From assembly GCA_029891385.1 (NCBI GenBank), contig CM057226.1, positions 10,719,225 through 10,783,224 of the forward strand: DNA of 64,000 nt. Direction: 5' to 3'. The notes under the pieces are model-generated. The model saw nothing but the letters and a program-made list of their open reading frames with translations. It was not told the origin of the DNA and did not search any database. The translations under genes were made by a program, and so were the position numbers. Each line of letters opens with the position of its first letter. Position 1 is the stretch's first letter. Shown piece by piece: positions 12,131 through 21,421 of the stretch. The DNA comes from Erythroxylum novogranatense (lineage: Eukaryota; Streptophyta; Magnoliopsida; Malpighiales; Erythroxylaceae).

Positions 12131-14267
12131 CACCCAATCCGACCTTCAAACTTCCAACTCTCATAAGTTTTGACTCCGAGCTCCAAATTGGACAAACTTG
12201 ATACCGTTGGAAAGATAAAAGAGTGATATACAATTGTTAAGAAGGACTCATAAACAAGTTTGGTCTTTAAAGGGGTCAAAAATGATCTCGAAGATAACTG
12301 ATCGATAATCTCCTCAAAACTTTACACAGCACCTCAACTTGAAAACATCATAACTTTTGAACCAGAACTCCAAATTTAACAAACTCGGTGTATATAGAAA
12401 GGTAAAAGAACCCTCTACAACTTTTATGAAGGTTTTAAAAATCAGATCGACCTCTAAATGGGTCAAAAACTCAAAAAAAAAATGACTGGTCGATCAGCTT
12501 CACACTAAACAACATCAAAACTTCTAACAATCATAACTTTCTACTCCCTTGTCCAATGTTTTCGTGCTTTATATCAATGGAAAGATAAAAATATAATCTA
12601 CCACTTTCATTAAGACCACTTTGGCTAAATCCATCTAAATCAATACAGATTTGCCATTGAAGTCTCTAAACACCCTTCCAACACATAAACTTCACATATC
12701 AACACATCAACTTCATATATTCGCCCACTACCACAAACTCTTCAGCTAATCCATCTCAAACACAATTCAACTCTCCAATAAACTATTCCAAAGTCATTTC
12801 CCCACATCAAACTCAACACCAAAGGATATGCGCATATACATTTCTCTTTTACAAAAGTCATACACAATCTTACTCTTAATATCATTTTTCAAATCAAGTA
12901 AAATACACTTAACTTTCAAAGATTATAACTTTCAATTCTGATATCGAAAAATAGCATACTTTATGGCTACGAAAAGCTCTCAACATAAGCTACAAATTTT
13001 ATGTAGATCATTTTCTCAAAATCTGCCTAAATCAAAAGTCAACTCTTTACTCCAAAGGTCAAATTTCTTAATTCTCCAAAATATAACACTTTCACCAATC
13101 ATTTCTTGCTTTTCAACTTCCATTTCAATCAACTAGTTCATTTTGACTTTCATAACTCATACAACTCTACTCAAATTTCAAAATCATCAAAACCAATCAC
13201 TTCATTTATCATCAATCTCCTTTAAGTACAATAACATCTATAACACAATACCTATACAAACACACTCATTTAATTCTATTTAATATTTCTAATTTCTACC
13301 GAAAGTTCGGGGTCCAACAAAAAGTTTGTCTCGAAAGCTTGAAATACAAGTTGAGAAGCTCATTGCTGAAAATAAAAGACAGCATAAAGCTTTTGATGAC
13401 GAAGTTGAAAGAATTAACTAAGAAGCACAATGTCAAATTTCTGAGGTGGAAAGAAACTTTGTAGAAGCGTTAGAAGTTTATCCACTACTTACACATCCTG
13501 CATTTTTCATTAAAATTTTATTGAAGACTTTTCTGTGCACATCGATTCTTTTGATATCAAATAAGTTAAAATTGTGCAAAATTTATGAATGACATATATG
13601 GGTTTACTGCTCATTTAACCTTTGGCAAGTGCATGAGGAAACAAAAGTGGAATGAGTGAACATTTCTTAGTTATGAAACTTTTTCACTGAAATCTAATAT
13701 TTGCTTTTTACATGAAAATGTATCCAATTTGATATTTGTGTTGTTTTTGCCGAAGGAAAAAAGTTTCCAGATGGAGTATACGGAGTCAGTCAAGAAACTC
13801 GAAGAGAAAATGATGATGACTAAGCTTGATGGCTTCACCAATAAACGTAATGGAGAGGTGGTCTATCTATAACTGATATTTTTTTAAGGTTTTCAAATTT
13901 TTAAGGTATCTTTGCTAGTTAGGCCGATCAATTTGGCCAGTTTTGAGATGATAATGCATTGCTCTTATCAACTCTAGCTAGGATACTTCTGTTGTTTCTT
14001 GCGTTGGTATAATTTTGTTTTTGACTCGATAAATATATGGCAAATGTTAGGCATAACTTGACTCCTTTGCATGCATCTTTTATACACCGTAAAAACAATT
14101 GTGATGTGTTTCAAAGGTAAACATGTTTCCATTATGTGCAGCCCTCATCATTTTATATCAGGTCTCTTTGTATTATGCATTACGATTAGTTTAAACTTGA
14201 GAACTATTATTCCTCCACATGTTCCATCTCTTGTTATTTTTAGAAGTTGGGTGTTTCTATGAGTGAG

Positions 14268-14333
14268 GACATTGCTGAGTTAAAGAGGTTGCTTCAAAAT
14301 GACATTGCTGAGTTAAAGAGGTTGCTTCAAAAT
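14268..14333 (+). repeat. 33-bp perfect tandem duplication in the kinesin coiled-coil exon
   Basis: GACATTGCTGAGTTAAAGAG plus 13 further bases (14268-14300) is repeated without mismatch at 14301-14333. It adds 11 residues (DIAELKRLLQN twice), keeps the frame, and has no counterpart in the family consensus as I know it (one ELKKLLQ segment). The perfect identity suggests it is recent. Confidence 0.95.
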
Positions 14334-15018
14334 GAACTTCAGTTAAGAAAGCGAGTTGAAGAGGAGGCCAACAAACTCACGAGTCAATTAGAGCAATTTT
14401 TGAAGTCTACAATATATTTTATGTGGATTACAATACTTTACTATCACTATATTGCTTCTATATGATTCCAAGCTTTTCTTCCTTCCCTCCTTATTTATAT
14501 AAATTTAGATATATGCTTTTCTTACTTTAAGCCCGTAATTATTTGGTTTTAATACCAACTGAACTGCTTTCAAATAACTGTTTACATCAACATTAGTGGT
14601 TTTGAGAAATAAGATGAAGCGGATCTGTCTCTTCTTCAATCACAAATGTGTAATTTTGAAATTCTTGCCCTGTTAAGACCATTCTTATGTTTGCAGACAA
14701 GAAGGTATGCTGACAAAGGTAGACTTGGAAATGGCTTAACTTCTTTATATTCATTTGCATCTCAATATAGGCAGTCCCAGTTTAGTGAATCCACCAATGG
14801 ACACAAGCCACCAATGGCCTCTCTTTTTGAGCAAGGTAAACAAATTTTATGTATGGAGTTGTATGATAACTTAGATCCAATTCAAGTATTTATCATATAA
14901 ATTTTTCATAAAATTATTTGACAGGTGGACTATAAAAGGATTTGTAACTGCTTGAGTTAAAAGATGCCAATGTCAAAATCCATACAGTTAAAGTGGTGAC
15001 TAACTTAGCTATTGAAGG

Positions 15019-17220
15019 CCAGTATTGCATTTTTTTACCCTTTTCGATTATGTTTTCAAGTTACTATGCCAACCTAAAGTGTCAATCTGAATTACATCTT
15101 TTACATGGTGCTTGTTCTATAAGTTAAATTGCATCCAATTAATAGGAAATATAGTTCTAAGTATACTATTTAATACTGCTTATGTTGATGGGATTTCATC
15201 CCCTGTGTACTTGCTAAAAATTTTATAAATTTCAAAACCTATCTGGTAGGATGAGATAGAAAGAGCAACCCTATTTTATTATACCGTATCATATCGATGT
15301 CTTATCATTTCAAAAAATAATGGAAGCTTTTATATTATCATTTAATGGAAAAGCAAGCAAATGAGCTCTAAATTGAGAAAGTCTTCAAAATTTTAAGAGA
15401 TGATTGGGATCTAAAACATTCATGGAGTCTAGAATATGCTTCTTGGTATAAGTTACAAGAGTGTTCTTTCAATAGCTCTTTTTGTGCTACTCAGTTGGTT
15501 TGAAATTGTTCTTTATTATGGCATTGTAGGTATGGCCTTATGAAGAGAATGACGAGTTTGGCTTTGTTTAAGGGCTCTTCAGCACGATGCGTGCTCTTTT
15601 TGCTTATGAGTTAGATGATATTGCTTTTGTCATACCAATACAGTCTTCTAAAGTATACTCGTGCTTCATGTGAGGAGATCCATCACAAGGAATGAGATAA
15701 TTTCATAATCGTATCTAATACTAATTATTCTTTTATGTAAATGGTCAAGGTAAAAAGAAGTTAGAACTCAACACATCTAGGCTATGTTTCAGTTTGAGTT
15801 CATATCTCTATTTTCTAGTCACAAGGAAATCTTCGAGACTCTAGGTATATATACACCTTGAGAGGGTGTTCCTTTATGTCCCTTTGTAAACCCAAGTTTT
15901 TGATCTTGGAAAAACTAAAGACTTGTATGATTGACACATTGTGTGACATGTTTCTAAGAATTCAAACAATTATCATTCTCTAGCTATCGTACAACCCACT
16001 TTGAGTTCAATTGCATCCCTTTTTAGCTCTGTCATTGCTTCTCTTGAGATAGCCACAAAGGAGAAATCCTTACTATAATTATATATAGCCTTCTTTTTGC
16101 CTTTTTATTTATGTAATTGATCAAAAATGAAAATTTTAATTTCCAGATTCGAGATATAAATGAGTTATCCAGGCAATGAGAGGATGAAATACAAATTTCA
16201 ATGTTTTTTAATTCAGTTCCTCTCTTTACCAAATTTGATAATATAATGTGGTCTCTAAAATGCTAAAGCTGCTAGAACAATAATCTAAATTACGGATAAT
16301 AAAAATCAAGAATGATTTGGTGCTTTTCTAAACTATTACTTTGAAATTTGATCATTTTCCCTTTTTACTGTCATTCTATAAAAAAATTCCTTGTTTCCAC
16401 GGTTTTAATTGCTTTTTTAAAAAATATTTTCTCTTAAAATTGAACCAATGGTGCAATTTCAGTTGAACCTCCTAGGGACAAGAAGAAAGAAAGAATTATC
16501 AAATTAACCAATCCCATAGGCAAAAATTCTCCATCCCATCTCCACTAATTTTTAGCAGATAATTTTTTAAAATATAAAATAGTCCATGAATTTTATAAAA
16601 TTACAAAATAGTCTATCAATAAATTGTGATATATAACTTTTTATTTTATATTAATCATGTCTCAAAAATTATAATAATACAAAATTGAAATAATAACTAT
16701 TTCTTTATTTTTATTAATATTATTTTCATATATTTCACATATTGAAAATATAACTTTAAAAACTAAGTTGAGTTATCATATTAGTAACAATTACGTGTAT
16801 TTTATCATTACTTTTCAACCACAATTTAATGGAATGAATTTTTGTAGAAAGAATTGTTTTGAAAAATTTAAAGACCAAAGAAAATTTCCAAACCTTTTCA
16901 AACTACAATTAAGATTGATGTCTTTTACTCAATATATTTATTACGTTTGTGTATAAAGGACATGAGAAAGAAACAAAAAGAAAAGGCATACAACAATACA
17001 GAGCATAATTCGCAATAGAAAGGGCATTAAACAACACTTAGATCTCAGTTGGCATTACTGAATGAAGAGAGAACTCAGAAAAAGAAAACGACATGCATGG
17101 TAAATTTAAAGTGGATGTCCCAATCCAACAGAAGTTTATACTTTGCATGAGATCGACTATCTGTTTATCGAACCTTTTCTTATATTAATTTTTTATTTGT
17201 CGTCGATCTAGTACTATGAT
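15019..17220. other. No intact gene; AT-rich, with duplicated segment 16560-16790
   Basis: After the last kinesin relic the sequence is AT-rich. A short reading (WPYEENDEFGF, then TMRALFAYELDD, about 15537-15630) looks coding-like but matches nothing I recognise. The block 16560-16790 (TAGTCTATCAATA … ATTAATCATGTCTCAAAAAT … TTCTTTATTTTTATTAATAT) is clearly paralogous to 59605-59800. This marks the far end of the duplicated CLE-like locus. No RNA gene seen. Confidence 0.5.
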
Positions 17221-17433
17221 CTAATTATGGTCAGGATCAGGTCCGGAAGGTGTTTCTGGGATGCGACGCTGTTGTTTTGGTTTAGAATCAACGAAGCCAT
17301 ATCCATGTGGAAGGAGGCGTCTGTAGTCAAGCTTCTTTGGATAAACAACTTGTTTCTCAGAACAACTGACGCTCAGTATCACCGAAAATATCAGGATGAG
17401 AGCAAGATACCGAGTTGCAGCTGAATTTCTCAT
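17221..17433 (-). CDS. CLE-like secreted signalling peptide precursor, copy 1
   Basis: A 70-residue precursor starting at MRNSAATRYLAL. A hydrophobic signal peptide (about residues 8-25, LALILIFSVILSVS, cleavage probably near SCSEKQ) leads to a basic variable region (KKLDYRRLL … KPKQQRR) and a C-terminal PETPSGPDPDHN. Compared with the CLE 12-mer, positions 4 P, 5 S, 6 G, 7 P, 8 D, 9 P, 11 H and 12 N fit. Position 1 is P instead of R/H and position 10 is D instead of L/I. CLE peptides are apoplastic ligands of leucine-rich-repeat receptor kinases. The upstream in-frame Met (17493) is rejected because a 5'-UTR intron acceptor lies between the two. TATA box and intron are shared with copy 2. 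Homology to CLE is by motif only. Another small-peptide class with an HN end is possible. Confidence 0.7.
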   Translation of the reverse strand: MRNSAATRYLALILIFSVILSVSCSEKQVVYPKKLDYRRLLPHGYGFVDSKPKQQRRIPETPSGPDPDHN

Positions 17434-17446
17434 CGAATGATTTATC

Positions 17447-17540
17447 CTGAAAACAATGTAAATATAAGTGAGGCCTGCATGAATATGCTTCATTAGCTAA
17501 GACTGCAGAAGTAGGCTGAGAGAGGATTCAGCAAACTCAC
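17447..17540 (-). other. Predicted 5'-UTR intron of CLE-like copy 1
   Basis: On the minus strand a donor CG|GTGAGTTT (GT at 17540-17539) and an acceptor TTGTTTTCAG|G (AG at 17448-17447) frame a 94-nt intron ending 13 nt before the ATG. Both sites and the distance are conserved in the paralogue (61110-61201), which supports real splicing. Confidence 0.7.
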
Positions 17541-17630
17541 CGTTAGGCTTGCACTTGAGATGTAACACCTCAGGAGGAGAAAAGAGGTAAAGTTTGGTGG
17601 AAGGCGTTGTCATTCTATAGTGATGGGCTC

Positions 17631-17639
17631 TTTTTATAA
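17631..17639 (-). promoter_or_regulatory. Likely TATA box of CLE-like copy 1
   Basis: TTATAAAAA on the minus strand, about 90 bp upstream of the predicted intron donor, followed by GAGCCC. The same TTATAAAAAGAGGCC sits at 61296-61304 upstream of copy 2, one of the best-conserved upstream segments. Start of transcription is inferred near 17600. Confidence 0.55.
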
Positions 17640-18756
17640 TTGTATGAAAGAACAATTTAAAAATGCACTAAAAATTTGAACATATGAATGTAACGTGCAA
17701 TAAGGGTTTAAGTAAACAAAAGCAATGTAAGCGTTGAATCACTCTCTCCATTGTTTCATCCTTTTATCTAATTAGAAATTTCCTTAATTAATCAGGATAG
17801 AAACTTAAAATGTTTCACTTCATTCCAGTTTGACTAAATTTTGTTTAATCTCAAGAGCATTTTATTGCAATGTTCCATAACCGCTCACTATATATTAGCG
17901 ACAAGAGAACTTTGTTGTAGACAAAAAAAATGTGGGGTTTTTTTTACAGAAAAAATATACTTCCAAGAGTATTGTCGATATAGAGTAGTGGCTTCTATTT
18001 ATGGATTATAATTATAATGCACAATCATACTAAATTACTATGGATCTTTCAATAGTTGAAGTGGTAACTAATGCTGTATATGTGAATCATAATTGCCCCT
18101 GGCTCTAAAGTCTACACAGGCACCTAAACTCACGCATCAATGATTCTATTAGGAAAACAATAATGTTGAAGAAGTTTCATTCCAAACAGAAGATGGTTAA
18201 AAAGATACTGAGACTATAAATTATTATATCCAGCTGCCATTCTTTTCCCCCTTAATTTCCAGTCATGGCAAGCCAAGTCATTGCGATTTCACCAAATGTC
18301 AAAAGCTTATTTAAGAAAACCTCAAATTCTGCGATAAAAAAGGTCGAAAAGCTGCTTTTGACCCAAAAAGTGGAACTAAACGTAAACTTGTTTGAGTCGT
18401 GATTGTGGGATTAGTCTATCCAAATCTTTTTCAATTTGCACGATGGATACTGTAAAATGGAGAACTATTTTCTACTCATCTACAGTAGTAGGGCGGTTTT
18501 GTTCTTCCTGTCGATAGGTGGAGTGGTTTTGCTATTGAGACATCAATCTTATAAATGTGAACGGTGTTTTAACATTATCTTCGAGTATAATTAGTGTGGT
18601 ACCGTATTCAGAGCCATTCCTTAAATTAGGAGGCCCCATGTATTTCTCTTTAAAATATTATTACTTTACATAATATGATCTGAATATTACATTTTAGAGG
18701 CGATGTGAATAGAGCAAGTCTTTTTATACGAGAACATTAATATGACTACACATGCA
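17640..18756. other. Upstream region of CLE-like copy 1; no gene
   Basis: To about 17815 it aligns by eye with 61310-61545 (GTAACGTGCAAT … AAACAAAAG … TGTTTCATCC … AATTAGAAATTT), the conserved promoter side of the duplicated locus. Beyond that it is AT-rich unique sequence with no open frame, ending at the Copia target TTTTA (18757-18761). Confidence 0.5.
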
Positions 18757-18761
18757 TTTTA

Positions 18762-19404
18762 TGTTAGGAAAATCGGGTATTTTTCCCTCTAAGGTAAACA
18801 ACTAGTGAAGTGAACCGATTCAGTAATACCCAGGAAAGACCGCCAAACAGTCTCCTAAGACAGTATTACCATTCCACGTAAGATCCCAGGAAAGGGCGGA
18901 GGGGTCACAAACGGTCCCACTTAAAACCCGACCTCCTAGACAGAAATTACGTGCACGGTGTATTTATCACAACCTAAACCCGTGTACATACACGAACAAT
19001 AAATACACCCAAATAAATTGAACACAACACTACAAATATACCCGACAAATAATATTGAATACTATAAATGCGGAATAAATAAAAGAGATAAGGAAAGAAC
19101 ACACCCGAAACTTGATAACGGAGTTCGGCTAATTTTGCCTACTTCTCCGAGCACCACTTAGGTAGCCTGCTCTTATTAAGAAAATAATACTAAATTTGAT
19201 ATGTATACAGCTTTGGTGTATTTATCAAATGTTTTTGGGATGAGATTGATTAGGAGGGGGAGGAGTTATTTATAACTTCAAAAACTCCTCTCTTCTTCAT
19301 TCCTTACCAATGTGGGATTAGGAATTTTGCCAAAAAAAGTCAAAATAATACAAATCCTTCAAAGTCAAAAATACTATGCCATCAAAAGTCAACATAGTAT
19401 AACA
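18762..19404 (-). repeat. 3' LTR of the minus-strand Copia
   Basis: 643 bp. On the minus strand it starts TGTTATACTATG and ends GATTTTCCTAACA. It holds the normal U3, including about 110 bp (19192-19300, complement of ATGTTTTTGGGATGAG … CTTCATTCC) that is missing in the 5' LTR. A few indels separate it from the 5' LTR over the shared R-U5 part. Confidence 0.92.
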
Positions 19405-19416
19405 AATCTCCACCTT
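19405..19416 (-). other. Polypurine tract of the minus-strand Copia
   Basis: Minus-strand AGGTGGAGATT immediately before the LTR start TGTTATAC. This is the plus-strand primer site of reverse transcription. The Copia-typical form is a purine run ending in GAGATT. Confidence 0.8.
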
Positions 19417-19516
19417 GGCACAATTTCGGGTCCCACCAAATGCAAGCATCATTCATCCTCCCAATCAAACAAAACAACCTTTGTGGTGCTTCCAATTTGC
19501 GCCCTCAGGCGCCAAC

Positions 19517-21226
19517 TCAAATGTGCAGGATATTAACCAAGTCTAAACAATGTTTAAACTTGGCTCTTGTAACCACCTTGGTCAGCATATCTGCAGGATT
19601 CTCTGTAGTCCGAATCTTCTGAATAAGTATCTCCTCTTCTTCCAGAATTTCCCGCACAAAGTGATAGCGAACATCAATGTGCTTCGTCCTTGCATGAAAG
19701 ACTTGATTCTTTGCTAAATGAATAGCACTCTGACTGTCAGAATATACCTCAAGTTGTTTCTGACTAACTCCCAAGTCTTTAAGCAACCCATGAAGCCAAA
19801 TTGCCTCTTTCACAGCTTCTATAATAGCCATATACTCTGCCTCTGTTGTAGACAAAGCCACTGTTGACTGCAAAGTAGACTTCCAACTAACTGGCGCCTT
19901 CGCTAAAGTGAACAAATAGCCAGTTGTAGACCGTCGCTTATCTAAGTCACCTGCATAGTCAGAATCACAATATCCAACTACACGTTGGCCATGTAATTCA
20001 TCCTGCTCAAATGCTAAACCAACATCTATGGTATGTAGGATATACCGTAAAATCCATTTCACAGCTTGCCAATGAACCTTACCAGGATCATGCATGTACC
20101 TGCTTACAACACTAACTGCCTGTGAAATATCGGGTCTCGTACATACCATTGCATACATCAAGCTTCCTACTGCATTAGCATAAGGGACTTTTGCCATGTA
20201 TTCTCGTTCTTCATCCGTCTTTGGAGATAACTGGCTACTTAGTTTCAAATGAGGAGCAAGTGGGGTACTTACAGGTTTTGAATCTTCATGTATACCAAAA
20301 CGTTGTAATACCTTTTTCAAATACTGCTTCTGTGACAACCAAAGCTTGCCTCTCTCTCTGTCCCTGCTTATCTCCATGCCAAGAATCTTCTTGGCTTCCC
20401 CTAAATCCTTCATCTCAAACTCTTTTCTCAACTGAGCCTTTAATATGTCAATTTCACTTTGGCTCTTTGCCGCAATCAGCATATCATCAACATATAAGAG
20501 TAGGTAGATGTAGGACCCATCTTGAAGTCTGCGCAAATATACACAATGATCGTATTTACTTCTTATGTATTTCTGACCCTTCATAAACTTGTCAAATCGT
20601 TTGTTCCACTGCCTTGGAGATTGCTTCAGTCCATACAACGATTTATTCAATTTGCAAACCCAGTTTTCTTTACCAGCAACCTTGTATCCATCTGGCTGAG
20701 ACATATAGATTTTCTCCTTCAAGTCACCGTATAAGAATGCGGTCTTCACATCAAGTTGAGCTAGCTCCAAATTCAACTGTGCTACCAAGGCCAACAAAAT
20801 TCTAATGGAAGAATGTTTAACAACTGGAGAAAATACCTCATTATAATCAATTCCTTCCTTCTGAGTATAGCCTTTAGCCACCAATCTTGCCTTGTAGCGA
20901 ATATCATCTTTATCAGGAAATCCTTCTTTCTTTGCAAATACCCATTTGCATCCAATTTCCTTCTTTCCCTTCGGTAGTTGTGTCAGCTTCCATGTCTTAT
21001 TCTTCTCAAGAGATTGCATTTCCTCCTCCATTGCACCTGCCCATCTGCCACTTTCTGAACTTCGGATTGCTTCTGGGAAGGTAGATGGAACATCATCAAC
21101 AACTGGAAGTGCATAAGCTACCATGTCGAGAAACGAAGCGAAGCTTGTGAATTTCTCGTCTCGTTCTTCTAACGGCAATTGACTCTGATTGCTGCGGAGG
21201 TTCTTGGGTCGGAACCTCTTCCTCAA
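19517..21226 (-). CDS. Copia pol, reverse transcriptase and RNase H part
   Basis: An open frame of 569 codons. From about residue 60 (EAIRSSESGRWAGAMEEEM) it is a Copia RT with YKARLVAKGYTQKEGIDY, LDVKTAFLYGDL, SLYGLKQSPRQW and the catalytic LLLYVDDMLI. RNase H follows with GYCDSDYAGDLDKRRSTTGY, LSTTEAEYMA and SDSQSAIHLAKN, ending after PADMLTKVVT. RT copies element RNA into cDNA and RNase H removes the template. The first 30 or so residues (to about EERDEK) are an out-of-frame read of the linker. The true frame joins near 21150 through a frameshift, so no complete polyprotein can be made. Confidence 0.92.
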   Translation of the reverse strand: MRKRFRPKNLRSNQSQLPLEERDEKFTSFASFLDMVAYALPVVDDVPSTFPEAIRSSESGRWAGAMEEEMQSLEKNKTWKLTQLPKGKKEIGCKWVFAKKEGFPDKDDIRYKARLVAKGYTQKEGIDYNEVFSPVVKHSSIRILLALVAQLNLELAQLDVKTAFLYGDLKEKIYMSQPDGYKVAGKENWVCKLNKSLYGLKQSPRQWNKRFDKFMKGQKYIRSKYDHCVYLRRLQDGSYIYLLLYVDDMLIAAKSQSEIDILKAQLRKEFEMKDLGEAKKILGMEISRDRERGKLWLSQKQYLKKVLQRFGIHEDSKPVSTPLAPHLKLSSQLSPKTDEEREYMAKVPYANAVGSLMYAMVCTRPDISQAVSVVSRYMHDPGKVHWQAVKWILRYILHTIDVGLAFEQDELHGQRVVGYCDSDYAGDLDKRRSTTGYLFTLAKAPVSWKSTLQSTVALSTTEAEYMAIIEAVKEAIWLHGLLKDLGVSQKQLEVYSDSQSAIHLAKNQVFHARTKHIDVRYHFVREILEEEEILIQKIRTTENPADMLTKVVTRAKFKHCLDLVNILHI

Positions 21227-21421
21227 CTGACTCTTCTTCTGTCATAGGAGAGTCACTAGTAGTGCTTTTTGCTGGGATCACCACTGTTTGTTCAAACTCC
21301 ACCTGCTTCGGCATACACTCCACCTTCTGTGAAGTACCATTAGCCCCTTCTGGAATTACCTTATTTAATATGGCAGATTCATCAAATGTAACATCCCTGC
21401 TGACAATTGTCTTCTTTGACT

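Larger units (their letters stand above)
9117..13319 (+). mobile_element. Family A LTR unit, 4.2 kb, TSD AAAAG, inside the kinesin exon
   Basis: Starts TGTTGGGACCCGATCC and ends AGTTCGGGGTCCAACA, flanked by AAAAG at 9112-9116 and 13320-13324. Removing the element and one AAAAG restores the codons for EFDYKSLSRK of the kinesin exon, which proves the boundaries. There is no internal gag/pol, PBS or second LTR, so it is a solo LTR or a non-coding element. Features inside are a 12-base poly-G tract (9846-9857), about three 185-bp tandem repeats (11344-11930) and a 14-bp minisatellite (11963-12130). The frames at 9067-9550 and 11895-12279 are spurious. Confidence 0.9.
8457..15018 (+). pseudogene. 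Armadillo-repeat kinesin (ARK-type) pseudogene, eight exon relics
   Basis: Ordered exons match plant ARK kinesins (microtubule motors with C-terminal ARM repeats). Approximate spans: 8457-8604, end of the motor domain (GSEGHILEEVKSINI, then SKLTRLLKDSFGG after frameshift). 8727-8809 (ARTSLVVTIGPSPRH). 9064-13475 (AMKVENELKIKEEFDYKS, broken by an LTR, resuming SRKLEIQVEKLIAEN). 13756-13857 (YTESVKKLEEKM). 14244-about 14408, coiled coil (DIAELKRLLQN repeated). A decayed trace near 14590-14650. 14697-14835 (NGHKPPMASLFEQ). 14935-about 15018 (first ARM repeat, shifted). Acceptor and donor dinucleotides survive at most joints. Stops (for example TGA after SPRHR) and frameshifts show it is dead. 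The N-terminal motor half with the P-loop and the remaining ARM repeats are absent. Confidence 0.88.

Noticed and set aside
11895..12279. Minus-strand frames rich in LCWPTS and GRPLL repeats
   Set aside because: Read-through of the 14-bp minisatellite, inside an LTR.
15537..15660. Short coding-like reading (WPYEENDEFGF; TMRALFAYELDD)
   Set aside because: Needs a stop and a shift, and I cannot link it to kinesin or any family. Mentioned only in the spacer entry.
17227..17424. Plus-strand 65-codon frame over the CLE-like gene
   Set aside because: Antisense to a frame with a signal peptide, motif, intron and TATA conserved in the paralogue.
20191..20805. Several plus-strand frames of 60-131 codons
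   Set aside because: Antisense shadows of the Copia RT/RNase H on the minus strand.
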